Below are positions 36,854 through 44,508 of a DNA stretch of 64,000 nucleotides, in pieces. The translations under genes and the position numbers were made by a program. The notes under the pieces are model-generated. The model was not told the origin of the DNA. It searched no databases and was given only the letters and a program-made list of their open reading frames with translations. Position 1 is the first letter of the stretch, and each line of letters starts with the position of its first letter. This DNA comes from Rhodococcus sp. B50 (lineage in GTDB: Bacteria; Actinomycetota; Actinomycetes; Mycobacteriales; Mycobacteriaceae), in assembly GCF_013602415.1 (NCBI RefSeq), contig NZ_WPAG02000002.1, positions 3,661,480 through 3,725,479 on the forward strand, read 5' to 3'.

Positions 36854-36889
36854 ACTACAGAAGTAGTGACTGTCCACTACACATGTAGT
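36854..36889. promoter_or_regulatory. Twin TetR operators, ACTAC-N4-GTAGT twice
   Basis: ACTACAGAAGTAGT (36854-36867) and ACTACACATGTAGT (36876-36889) are two copies of the same dyad 22 bases apart, two helical turns. They cover the -35 of the TetR gene and overlap the plus-strand promoter GTGACT-N17-TACGGT (36866-36894) of the monooxygenase, whose predicted start is its ATG at 36901. Confidence 0.8.
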
Positions 36890-36900
36890 ACGGTGGCGGC

Positions 36901-37944
36901 ATGGCCACGCGACACGGCAAAGCAGCAGTAGTCGGCGGCGGGATCGGCGGACTCACCGCCGCCAATGCACTCGTCCGGCGCGGCTGGCACGTCGACGTCT
37001 TCGAACGTGCACCGTCGCTCCCCGAGACCGGCACTGCGCTCGGCATGTGGGCCGAAGCCCGAGACGCCCTGACGACCGCGGGTCGCGGTTCCGGCCTCGG
37101 CGGGCAGGTGGAGAAGCTCGGCGTGCTGCAGGACGGCGCGGCCTTCCTGCGATGGGACGGCTCGGCGATCGGACGCATCCGCAGCATGACGCGACCCGTC
37201 GTCCTGCTCTCACGGCCGAAACTTCTCACGATCCTGGCCGAGGGCCTGCCGTCCGGTCTCGTACGGTTCGGAGCCCCGGCCCCCGAGTTGTCCGATCTCT
37301 CCTCCTACGACGTCGTCGTCGCGGCGGACGGCATCAACAGCGCGGTGCGCGACCGGCTGTTCGGGCCCTCCTATCGTCCCGTGTACACCGGCTACTCCGC
37401 GTGGCGCGGCTGGGCGCCGGGTACCGCGTCGACGACGAGCGAGTCGTGGGGGCCGGGCGCGCTGTTCGGCATCACTCCGCGCGACGGGGACCTCACCAAC
37501 TGGTTCGCGGCCGTGCGCGCTCCGGCCGGTGGAGCGGGAAGCGTCGACGAACTACGCGAGCGCTACCGCGACTGGCATCCGGCCGTGCGCGACGTGCTCG
37601 TACGGATCGACCCCGCCGAGGTCCTGCATCACGACCTGTACGAGTCCGCCCCGTTGCCGTCCTTCGTCCATGGCACGGTCGCGCTGATCGGCGACGCGGC
37701 CCACGCGATGGCGCCCAACCTCGGTCGCGGGGCATGCGAGGCGATGATCGATGCCGCGACACTCGCGGTACTGCTGTCCGAGCACTCGGTACCGGAGGCG
37801 TTGAAGCGATACGACCGTGCTCGGCGCCGCCGCACCCAGCGGTTCGTGCGTGCATCCCGCGCCCTCGCCCGCGTGGCGACCGCGCGCCGGTTCACGGCGC
37901 TGCGCGACCCGTTCGTGGGCATCACCGCGCGATGCGCCCGATGA
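36901..37944 (+). CDS. FAD-dependent aromatic-type monooxygenase
   Basis: A 347-residue class A flavoprotein hydroxylase. It has AAVVGGGIGGLTAANALVRRGW (dinucleotide-binding GxGxxG), VVVAADGINSAVR (the DG motif) and ALIGDAAHAMAPNLGRGACEAM (the GD motif that contacts FAD ribityl). These enzymes hydroxylate aromatic or polyketide-like rings using NAD(P)H and oxygen, or give resistance by modifying drugs. At 347 residues it lacks the long C-terminal thioredoxin-like domain of phenol hydroxylases. Expression should be controlled by the divergent TetR. The substrate is unknown. Confidence 0.88.
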   Translation: MATRHGKAAVVGGGIGGLTAANALVRRGWHVDVFERAPSLPETGTALGMWAEARDALTTAGRGSGLGGQVEKLGVLQDGAAFLRWDGSAIGRIRSMTRPVVLLSRPKLLTILAEGLPSGLVRFGAPAPELSDLSSYDVVVAADGINSAVRDRLFGPSYRPVYTGYSAWRGWAPGTASTTSESWGPGALFGITPRDGDLTNWFAAVRAPAGGAGSVDELRERYRDWHPAVRDVLVRIDPAEVLHHDLYESAPLPSFVHGTVALIGDAAHAMAPNLGRGACEAMIDAATLAVLLSEHSVPEALKRYDRARRRRTQRFVRASRALARVATARRFTALRDPFVGITARCAR

Positions 37945-37979
37945 CCCGATTCATGGCTTGACCTGGGCGTAAATAACAA

Positions 37980-38012
37980 CTGGCCGCAGCGATGAAAATC
38001 AGCTGCGGCCAG
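37980..38012. terminator. Bidirectional terminator between the monooxygenase gene and katE
   Basis: CTGGCCGCAGC (37980-37990) pairs perfectly with GCTGCGGCCAG (38002-38012) around an 11-base A-rich loop. The genes converge here. Confidence 0.75.
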
Positions 38013-38073
38013 AGGTAACGAAAGAATAACTTGGGGCACCCGAACTTCGGAAGGCAAGTTCAGGTGAGGTCTG

Positions 38074-40191
38074 TCACACGGTGTCTCGTTCCCACACGCG
38101 GTGGGTACCCAGCAGCTCCAGCACCTGCGCAACGGCCGTTTCCGGCCCGTCCACGATCTCGACACCGGGTGCCTTCAGCTCTTCCAGCGCCGCTGCACCG
38201 GCCCCCCACGCTGCCAGTGCCTTGTGGTGGCGGAACATCTCGTCGACGAGGATCCGGACTCTCGTGTCGGGCACGGTGGTCGCCATGATCACCGCGTCGA
38301 ACTCGATCGACCGGGCCGTGAGGAAGGTGCGCGAGATCGGAACGACTCCTCCGAGCATCCCGCCGTGCGGAGCAACCACGAGCGGCACGCAGTCGGCCGC
38401 ATCCACGGCCTGCACGGCCGCGAGGACCTGATCGACGTCGGTGGTGTCGTCGGCGACGATGCCGATCAGCCGACCCTGCACGGGCCACGTCTTGCCGACC
38501 TGTGCCAGCGCGGGGCTCTGCGGGAGATCGGAGACCTCGACGGCCGGCTTCGGGGCCGGCAGACCGAGACCGGCGGCCACCTTCTCGCACAGCCCCGTGT
38601 CGATGTTCGCCAGGATCTGCAGCTGCCGTTCCTTGATCGTCTGCTCGTAGCACTTGCCCAGCTCGAATGTGTAGGCGTAGGCGACGTGGTCCTGCTCGAT
38701 ATCCGACAGGCTCAGGTAGAACTGGCGGGCCTGCGTGTAGTGATCGTCGAACGACCGGGAGACCTCGCGTTCCTTCTTCGCCGCCGGTACCTCCACCGGC
38801 AGGTCGACGAAGGCACCCTCGGTGACTCCGGCCATGAACGGGCATCCCGCGTCGAGGGAGTTCGGCTTGTACGGAGCGACGCCCGTGTGGACGGCGTGCT
38901 GGTGGAAGCCGTCGCGGAACATGTCGTTGACCGGAGCGTGCGGACGGTTGATCGGGATGTGCCCGAAGTTCGGCCCGCCGAGCCGCGTCAGCTGGGTGTC
39001 GAGGTAGGAGAACAGGCGGCCCTGCAGCAGCGGATCGTCGGTGACGTCGATGCCCGGGACGAGATGGCCCGGATGGAAGGCGACCTGTTCGGTCTCGGCG
39101 AAGAAGTTGGTGGGATTGGCGTTGAGGACCATCGTGCCGATGATCTGCACGGGTGCGAGTTCCTCGGGAACGATCTTGGTGGGATCGAGCAGATCGATCC
39201 CCTCGAAGATCTGCTCCGGGGTGTCGGGGAAGACCTGCACGCCGAGATCCCATTCGGGGTAGGCGCCGGCCTCGATCGCGTCGGCGAGGTCGCGGCGGTG
39301 GAAGTCGGGATCGAAACCGTTGATGAGCTGGGCTTCCTCCCACACCAGCGAGTGCACGCCGAGTCGCGGCTTCCAGTGGAACTTGACCAGTGCGGTGTCA
39401 CCCTCGGCATTGACCACGCGGAAGGTGTGGACGCCGAAGCCCTCCATCATCCGGTAGGAACGGGGGATGCCGCGGTCGGACATGTTCCACAGCGTGTGGG
39501 CCGTGGCCTCGGTGTGGAGCGAGACGAAGTCCCAGAAGGTGTCGTGGGCACTCTGCGCCTGCGGGATCTCCCGATCCGGATGCGGCTTGGCCGCGTGGAC
39601 CACATCGGGGAACTTGATGGCGTCCTGGATGAAGAAGACCGGGATGTTGTTGCCGACGAGGTCGAAGGTGCCTTCCTCGGTGTAGAACTTCGTCGCGAAG
39701 CCACGGGTGTCGCGCACCGTGTCGGCCGAACCGCGGGAACCGAGCACCGTCGAGAACCGCACGAACACCTTTGTCTCGACGTCCTTCTGGAGGAAGTGGG
39801 CGCGCGTGATCGAACTCGCGGCACCCGTCGCGCGGAAGACGCCGTGGGCACCGGCGCCGCGGGCATGCACCACGCGCTCCGGGATACGTTCGTGGTCGAA
39901 GTGGGTGATCTTCTCGCGGAAGTGATGGTCCTGCAACAGGATCGGGCCGCGACGACCGGCCTTGAGGGAATGGTCGGTATCCGTCAGCCGAGCACCTTGA
40001 GCCGTCGTCAGGTACTCCCCCTGCTGGGCACGACCGCGCGGCAGATCCGCGGGAGTGCCGGTGGCCGTCCTGACCTCGGGCTCCGCCTGATCGGGCTTGG
40101 GCGCGGGCGGCGTCGTGGGCGTCGTGGGTTCCTCCACGGGCGGCACGGTGGACGAGGGAACACCGGGGATCTTGGGGGCGTCAGCGGACAT
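38074..40191 (-). CDS. katE: Large-subunit catalase (HPII/KatE type)
   Basis: A 705-residue monofunctional haem catalase. A Pro-rich N-terminal arm (residues 1-75) precedes the core, with the distal His in [14 protein letters not shown], the distal Asn in [10 protein letters not shown] and the proximal Tyr in [14 protein letters not shown]. From about residue 565 a C-terminal flavodoxin-like/DJ-1-type domain ([17 protein letters not shown]) marks the large-subunit class, which resists heat and peroxide. It detoxifies hydrogen peroxide in the cytosol. A 31-codon ORF with a strong RBS lies 83 bases upstream on the same strand. Confidence 0.95.
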   Translation of the reverse strand: MSADAPKIPGVPSSTVPPVEEPTTPTTPPAPKPDQAEPEVRTATGTPADLPRGRAQQGEYLTTAQGARLTDTDHSLKAGRRGPILLQDHHFREKITHFDHERIPERVVHARGAGAHGVFRATGAASSITRAHFLQKDVETKVFVRFSTVLGSRGSADTVRDTRGFATKFYTEEGTFDLVGNNIPVFFIQDAIKFPDVVHAAKPHPDREIPQAQSAHDTFWDFVSLHTEATAHTLWNMSDRGIPRSYRMMEGFGVHTFRVVNAEGDTALVKFHWKPRLGVHSLVWEEAQLINGFDPDFHRRDLADAIEAGAYPEWDLGVQVFPDTPEQIFEGIDLLDPTKIVPEELAPVQIIGTMVLNANPTNFFAETEQVAFHPGHLVPGIDVTDDPLLQGRLFSYLDTQLTRLGGPNFGHIPINRPHAPVNDMFRDGFHQHAVHTGVAPYKPNSLDAGCPFMAGVTEGAFVDLPVEVPAAKKEREVSRSFDDHYTQARQFYLSLSDIEQDHVAYAYTFELGKCYEQTIKERQLQILANIDTGLCEKVAAGLGLPAPKPAVEVSDLPQSPALAQVGKTWPVQGRLIGIVADDTTDVDQVLAAVQAVDAADCVPLVVAPHGGMLGGVVPISRTFLTARSIEFDAVIMATTVPDTRVRILVDEMFRHHKALAAWGAGAAALEELKAPGVEIVDGPETAVAQVLELLGTHRVWERDTV

Positions 40192-40274
40192 ACGGAACTC
40201 CGATTCGTGTGCTGTCGTCAGGGGCTGGACACGTCTTCCCCACGACTACCCGGGAGAACCGAGGTCAAACGCGG

Positions 40275-40370
40275 TCAGCGAATTCCGTCCCACCGTGTCC
40301 GCAGATCCGCTTCGTCGTCGACGGTCGTACCGCGTACTCGTCCACCGATGGTGTCGACGACGAATTTCAT
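40275..40370 (-). CDS. Putative 31-residue small protein upstream of katE
   Basis: A short frame starting ATG at 40370, beginning MKFVVDTIGG and ending TRWDGIR. GGGAGGAG lies about seven bases before the ATG, one of the best Shine-Dalgarno sequences in the window. The product is charged and soluble, with no family I recognise. It sits in the 316-base gap between the SOD-like gene and katE and reads towards katE, so it may be a leader peptide or a small stress protein in the katE transcript. Only the RBS and the intact frame support it. Confidence 0.4.
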   Translation of the reverse strand: MKFVVDTIGGRVRGTTVDDEADLRTRWDGIR

Positions 40371-40451
40371 CCACGCTCCTCCCTCGTGACCCCCGGGCGT
40401 CAGCAGGGCACGAAAGCCGTTCGCTCAGGTACCCATTCGCCACACGAGAAC

Positions 40452-40482
40452 GGTCCGGCGGGTGGACTTCACCCGCCGGACC
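40452..40482 (-). terminator. Terminator of the SOD-like gene
   Basis: GGTCCGGCGGGTG (40452-40464) and CACCCGCCGGACC (40470-40482) form a perfect 13-bp stem with a five-base loop, 25 bases after the SOD-like gene's stop on the minus strand. Confidence 0.8.
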
Positions 40483-40507
40483 GCCGGGGTGGACGGTCGC
40501 GTCCGGA

Positions 40508-41164
40508 TCAGAAGTCGTCGTCGATGCAGGCGAGCCGGTCGCCGGCCTGTCCGGCCTCACCCGGAGCGGTCATGGTGTGCTGTGCGTGGAGCACCACCGA
40601 GTTGGCCTCGTCGTCGCGGAACTCCCAGTCGACGGTGGTGGACGCCTCGGCGTTGCCCTGCGCGTCGGTGGTGATGTCGAGCCAGATCTCGTTCTGCGGA
40701 TTGGCGTAGGCGGGGTCGGTCGAGGGAGATTCGGGGTTCGCCGCGGGGTCGACCTGGTTCTGGTAGTGCGGCCCCGAATCGGATGGGTTCGGCCCGCACG
40801 GCCGGGTGTGGACGTGCGCCCCGAAGTCCCGATCGGGTTGCAGACCCATCACCCTGAGCGTGACGGTGGTCCGGCCGTCCTCCTCCTCGGATTCGACGTC
40901 GAAGGTCGCGCCGACCGGCACGGCCGCCTCGTCGTAGGTGAAGGCGTTGTCGTCGTCGCCTCCCTCGTTCGGAAGACCGAAGGCGTCGCCGCTCATTCCG
41001 GGCAGCGGCGTGGGCATGGCATCGGTGGTGGTGGTCGTGAGGGAGGTGGGTGGGGTCTCGACGGTGGTCTCGGTATCGGTGGACGAGTCGTCGCTGCTGC
41101 ACCCCGTGGCCACGAGCGTGGCCACGGAGAAGCCCGCGACGAGACATGCCTGGCGTGTGTTCAT
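40508..41164 (-). CDS. sodC: Cu-type superoxide dismutase-like lipoprotein
   Basis: A 218-residue lipoprotein. The lipobox is at Cys22 (LVATGC), followed by a Thr/Ser/Asp-rich linker to about residue 70. The SOD beta-barrel has His117 and His119 (FGAHVHTRPCG), His133 (SGPHYQN) and His193 (SVVLHAQH), matching the four copper ligands. The loop after His133 contains no further His, so the usual zinc ligands are missing and the enzyme may be copper-only. Cys123 and Cys213 should form the conserved disulfide. It would remove superoxide outside the membrane. Neighbours katE and clpC2 also fit stress defence. Confidence 0.8.
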   Translation of the reverse strand: MNTRQACLVAGFSVATLVATGCSSDDSSTDTETTVETPPTSLTTTTTDAMPTPLPGMSGDAFGLPNEGGDDDNAFTYDEAAVPVGATFDVESEEEDGRTTVTLRVMGLQPDRDFGAHVHTRPCGPNPSDSGPHYQNQVDPAANPESPSTDPAYANPQNEIWLDITTDAQGNAEASTTVDWEFRDDEANSVVLHAQHTMTAPGEAGQAGDRLACIDDDF

Positions 41165-41216
41165 GACTTCGACGTACCCCGAGGACGCCGTCCGCGAACC
41201 TGCCCGTGTTTGTCGC

Positions 41217-41969
41217 CTAGTCCTGTCTCCCGGTCTTCTGTTCCTCGGCCTTCTCGGCCTCGACGATCGCGGCGAGTTCCTCCGCGACCTTCTTCTCCAC
41301 GGCGTTCTTGCTCACCCCGGCACCGGCCAGCACACCGTCACCGTTCTCGAGTTCGAGCAGCGCGAGGAGGATGTGCTCCGTTCCGATGTAGTTGTGTCCG
41401 AGTCGCAGAGCTTCGCGGAAGGTCAGTTCGAGAGCCTTGCGGGCTCCGGCGTCGTACGGAACGAGTTCGGGAACGTCGCCGGCCGCTTCGGGGAGCGCCG
41501 CTTCGGCGGCCGCGCGCAGGGCCGCGAAGTCCACGCCCTGGGCGGCGAGTGCGCGTGCGGCAAGCGACTCGGTGTCGACGAGCAGGCCGAGCAGCAGATG
41601 GACGGGTGTGATCTCGGGACTGCCGGTGGCGCGTGCTTCGTTCATCGACGCCATCACAGTGTTCTGCGCGCGCGGTGTGAACCGCGAGAAACCCTGTTGA
41701 GGGTCGAGGTCGTTGTCGCTCTTCGACACGAATCGCTTCTGGGCGGCCTGCTTGGACACGCCCATGCTCTGCCCGATCTCGGACCACGACTTGCCGGACC
41801 GCCGGGCCTGGTCGACGAAGTGACCGATCAGGTGATCGGCGACCTCGCCGAGGTGATCGGCCGCGATGACGGCGTCGGACAGTTGCTCGAGGGGATCGTC
41901 GTGGACCTTCTTGATCGCGTCGATGAGGTCGTCGAGCCGGATGGGGTGGGACGGCCGAATGGGTTCCAT
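41217..41969 (-). CDS. clpC2: ClpC2: HTH protein with duplicated Clp N-terminal domain
   Basis: A 250-residue protein without an ATPase domain. Residues 1-90 match the mycobacterial ClpC2 N-terminal part (IRLDDLIDAIKKVHDD, ADHLIGHFVDQARRSGKSW) with a helix-turn-helix near 61-80 (SWSEIGQSMGVSKQAAQKRF). The rest resembles the ClpC1 N-terminal adaptor-binding repeats (FTPRAQNTVMASMNEA, LGHNYIGTEHILLALLE). In mycobacteria ClpC2 is reported to bind toxic Clp-targeting peptides such as cyclomarin and to repress its own gene. Twin palindromes on the promoter immediately upstream support autorepression here. Confidence 0.92.
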   Translation of the reverse strand: MEPIRPSHPIRLDDLIDAIKKVHDDPLEQLSDAVIAADHLGEVADHLIGHFVDQARRSGKSWSEIGQSMGVSKQAAQKRFVSKSDNDLDPQQGFSRFTPRAQNTVMASMNEARATGSPEITPVHLLLGLLVDTESLAARALAAQGVDFAALRAAAEAALPEAAGDVPELVPYDAGARKALELTFREALRLGHNYIGTEHILLALLELENGDGVLAGAGVSKNAVEKKVAEELAAIVEAEKAEEQKTGRQD

Positions 41970-41970
41970 G

Positions 41971-42017
41971 CGTCAACTCTAAGTTGACGAATGGAACCCG
42001 TCAACCATTGGTTGACG
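41971..42017. promoter_or_regulatory. clpC2 promoter with twin palindromic operators
   Basis: CGTCAAC-N5-GTTGACG occurs twice, at 41971-41989 and 41999-42017, 28 bases apart. On the minus strand the right copy supplies TTGACG (41999-42004) and the left copy TAGAGT (41976-41981), an ideal -35/-10 pair with a 17-base gap. The -10 ends six bases before the ATG, so the mRNA is leaderless. A protein bound to these dyads would block both promoter elements. Confidence 0.85.
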
Positions 42018-42025
42018 GCTGATTC

Positions 42026-42976
42026 TCAGTCGGGCCGCACCGCAGCCCGAAACTCCTTGATCGGCCAGACGTCCTGGTCCTCTCCGTAGACGATGCGGCC
42101 GTCCACGTCGAACTCGAGCAGAGTGTTGATGCAGAGGTTCGTCGAACCCGGCAGGATCAGGCGGCTCCGCGCCCGACCACTCACGGTGATCTCGTCACCT
42201 GCCTCGTCGACCACCGTGAGATCCAGCGAATCGATCCATCCCCGCTCGGGATCGCGACCGGCCTTCCGATGCCCGCCACGCACCGCGACGACGTCCTCTC
42301 CCCGGCGCACATATCCCGAATGGATGTCGTCGCTGACGTCGGTGGGCGCCGAATAGGTGAGCAGGCTCAGGTGCGGATCGGCCAGCCACGTGTAACCGAC
42401 ACGGCGGTACCCGCGTTCTGTCCGCGGCCCCCACGAACGGTCGCGCATCGCGTAACAGTCGACATCGATCCGTTCGCCGTCGAGCACCACGGTTCCGGTG
42501 ACTCGCCCCGTCTGGTCGTAGTGCGACGCCGACGGATACGGCGGTGACCCACTGCGCAACGGCACCGGCCGCTCGAGTCCAGTGAAGTGCAGGTCGGCGG
42601 TGATGCGGTCGCGATCGTCGTAGCGGACCGAGTACTCCATGCCCGGTTCGACGACCGTGATCGTCGCGCCCGTGGGGCTCGTCAGCACGCCGTTCTCGAA
42701 CGTGGGGGGCTTGAGATGCGAGAACCCTTCGAAGAAGGGCACATTCCACGGCTCGCTACCGGTGTGGTCCCACAACCACAGTCCCCCGCCGGTCGTGCCG
42801 GCGTTGGCCCGGACACTCACGTACACCCAGGCGCCGATGTTGCGCTCCGGCACGAAGAACGAGAACCAGAAGGTCTCCGTCTCGTAGAAGTTGCCGGAGA
42901 CCTCGTGCAGACCGTCGTCCTGGACCGTGAATCCACCGTCTGTCGTGGATCCTTCGGCAACAGCGGGATCCGTCAT
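42026..42976 (-). CDS. DUF7064/DUF7065-like (AttH-like lipocalin fold) protein
   Basis: A 316-residue soluble protein rich in beta strands, with ETETFWFSFFVPERNIGAW, WLWDHTGSEPW, MEYSVRYDDRDRI and CYAMRDRSWGPRTERGYR. The plan resembles the two-domain AttH/CrtC-like lipocalin group now called DUF7064/DUF7065, often found next to CoA-ligases, P450s and APH-type kinases in steroid and terpenoid catabolic clusters. It may bind or isomerise a hydrophobic substrate, but no catalytic role is established. Its ATG overlaps the preceding small gene's stop (ATGA). It ends the leftward catabolic operon, nine bases from the clpC2 operator. Confidence 0.6.
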   Translation of the reverse strand: MTDPAVAEGSTTDGGFTVQDDGLHEVSGNFYETETFWFSFFVPERNIGAWVYVSVRANAGTTGGGLWLWDHTGSEPWNVPFFEGFSHLKPPTFENGVLTSPTGATITVVEPGMEYSVRYDDRDRITADLHFTGLERPVPLRSGSPPYPSASHYDQTGRVTGTVVLDGERIDVDCYAMRDRSWGPRTERGYRRVGYTWLADPHLSLLTYSAPTDVSDDIHSGYVRRGEDVVAVRGGHRKAGRDPERGWIDSLDLTVVDEAGDEITVSGRARSRLILPGSTNLCINTLLEFDVDGRIVYGEDQDVWPIKEFRAAVRPD

Positions 42977-43233
42977 TCCGGAAGTCCTCTCAACGGGGCC
43001 GGACGGCCCTCACCGCGCACGCGATCGCGCACGGCGATCATCGCGGCGAGTCTGCGCTCCATGTCTTCCCGCGCCATCATGATGTCGTCTCCCCCTTCAC
43101 CCCGGTCGAGCCTCGCGAGCCGTTCGCGTTCGGCCTCGATTTCCTCGTCGAGGAGAGAGCCCGCCAGATCGCGGGTCAGCAGATCCTGATCGGCCCAGTC
43201 GTCCTCCGGGATCTGCGTGATCGGTTCCTCCAT
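42973..43233 (-). CDS. 86-residue acidic helical protein, unrecognised
   Basis: A small acidic protein beginning MEEPITQIPEDDWADQDLL, then a long helix (LDEEIEAERERLARLD, MERRLAAMIAVRDRVRG) and a short basic end. AAGGA lies before the ATG at 43233, and its stop overlaps the start of the DUF7064-like gene, so it is a genuine operon member. It follows the amidohydrolase gene after 26 bases. I do not recognise the family. The coiled-coil character suggests a subunit or scaffold role with its neighbours, which is inference only. Confidence 0.65.
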   Translation of the reverse strand: MEEPITQIPEDDWADQDLLTRDLAGSLLDEEIEAERERLARLDRGEGGDDIMMAREDMERRLAAMIAVRDRVRGEGRPAPLRGLPE

Positions 43234-43259
43234 GTCGGATTCCTTCTCGTCGGGCCGGA

Positions 43260-44447
43260 TCACGCACGCGGAAAGTTGAACAACCCCCGTGCGTTGAGTT
43301 CGACGATCTTGTGGACGTCCTCGTCGGGCACGAGGCGCATCTGTTCCTGCACCACCTTGCGGCTGTTGGGCCAGTTCGAATCGGAGTGCGGGTAGTCGCC
43401 CTCCCACGTGATGTTGTCGATCCCGACGGCCTCGCGGTTGTCGACACCGAACTGGTCGTCGATGAAACAGCCGTAGATGTGCTTCGCGAACAATTCCGAC
43501 GGCCGGACGCTCTGGTTGATGTTCTGGTAGAAGCGGTGCTTCTGCCAGGTCTGATCCATCCGCTCGAGCATGTAGGGAACCCACCCGATCCCGCCTTCGG
43601 AGAGCATGAACTTCAGGCCCGGATGCTTGTGGAAGACCGGCGAGAACAGCAGGTCGGCGGTCGCGTACATCGAGTTGCAGCCGAAGAGCGCGATCATCAC
43701 CGCCATCGGCGCTTCGGGAGCGGTGATCGGTGCCTGACCCGACGTGCCGAAGTGCACGCACAGCGGTTGTCCTGTCTCCTCCACCGCCGAGAACAGTGGA
43801 TCCCAGTGATCGGTGTGGAAGGACGGCAATCCGAGCGGGACGGGGTTCTCCACGAACGAGATGGCGCGCGAACCCTTCGCCGCGGTGCGGTGCACCTCCT
43901 CGACCGCCTCCTCCACCGACCACAGCGGCAGGATCGTCAACGGGATCAGGCGGTCGGGCGCGGTAGGGCACCACTCGTCGAGGATGTAGTCGTTCCACGC
44001 CTGCACGCAGAGCAACGCCAGTTCCTTGTCCTGCCCCTCGAGGAAGACCGTGCCGGCGAAGCGGGGGAAGGACGGGAACGACAGGGTGGCCTGCACACCG
44101 TCGATGTCCATGTCCTGCACACGGGATCTCGGGTCGTAACAACCCGGCAGCATCTCGTCGTACCGGGTGGGTTCGATGCCGTACTCCTCGGGCTTCTTGC
44201 CCGCCACGGCGTTGAGGCCGATGTACGGGTAGATGCGGCCCTCGTACTCCCACACCTGCGCGATCTTGGTCGCGCTGTCGAGTGCGCGGTCGCCGTCGCC
44301 GACGTGGATGGCCCTCGGCAGTTCCTTCTCGACGATTTTCGGGCCGGCCTCGAGGAACTTCGACGGCAACCGATCCGACCACAGCGCCGGGTGCTCGATC
44401 AGATGATCGTCGGTGGAGATCAAATGCATATGGTCCTGCAATGGCAT
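43260..44447 (-). CDS. Amidohydrolase-2 family metal-dependent hydrolase
   Basis: A 395-residue TIM-barrel enzyme of the amidohydrolase-2 (ACMSD/COG2159) group. It begins with the metal-site-like LISTDDHLIEHPALW, has the central LPSFHTDHWDPLF and CVHFGTSG strands, and the late acidic motif WEGDYPHSDSNWP. Members hydrolyse or decarboxylate ring-derived acids. The ATG at 44447 is fixed by CCAGGAGG. It lies 61 bases downstream of the P450 gene on the same strand. Its substrate probably comes from the same pathway; whether it acts as hydrolase or decarboxylase is not clear. Confidence 0.8.
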   Translation of the reverse strand: MPLQDHMHLISTDDHLIEHPALWSDRLPSKFLEAGPKIVEKELPRAIHVGDGDRALDSATKIAQVWEYEGRIYPYIGLNAVAGKKPEEYGIEPTRYDEMLPGCYDPRSRVQDMDIDGVQATLSFPSFPRFAGTVFLEGQDKELALLCVQAWNDYILDEWCPTAPDRLIPLTILPLWSVEEAVEEVHRTAAKGSRAISFVENPVPLGLPSFHTDHWDPLFSAVEETGQPLCVHFGTSGQAPITAPEAPMAVMIALFGCNSMYATADLLFSPVFHKHPGLKFMLSEGGIGWVPYMLERMDQTWQKHRFYQNINQSVRPSELFAKHIYGCFIDDQFGVDNREAVGIDNITWEGDYPHSDSNWPNSRKVVQEQMRLVPDEDVHKIVELNARGLFNFPRA

Positions 44448-44508
44448 TACGTCCTCCTGGATGTGCGGTGGATCGTCGTCGGCGACGCGGACAGCTCGCG
44501 ACCGGAGC

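Noticed and set aside
38101..40389. A 762-codon plus-strand open frame opposite katE
   Set aside because: Antisense to a clear catalase gene with no RBS and no known motif.
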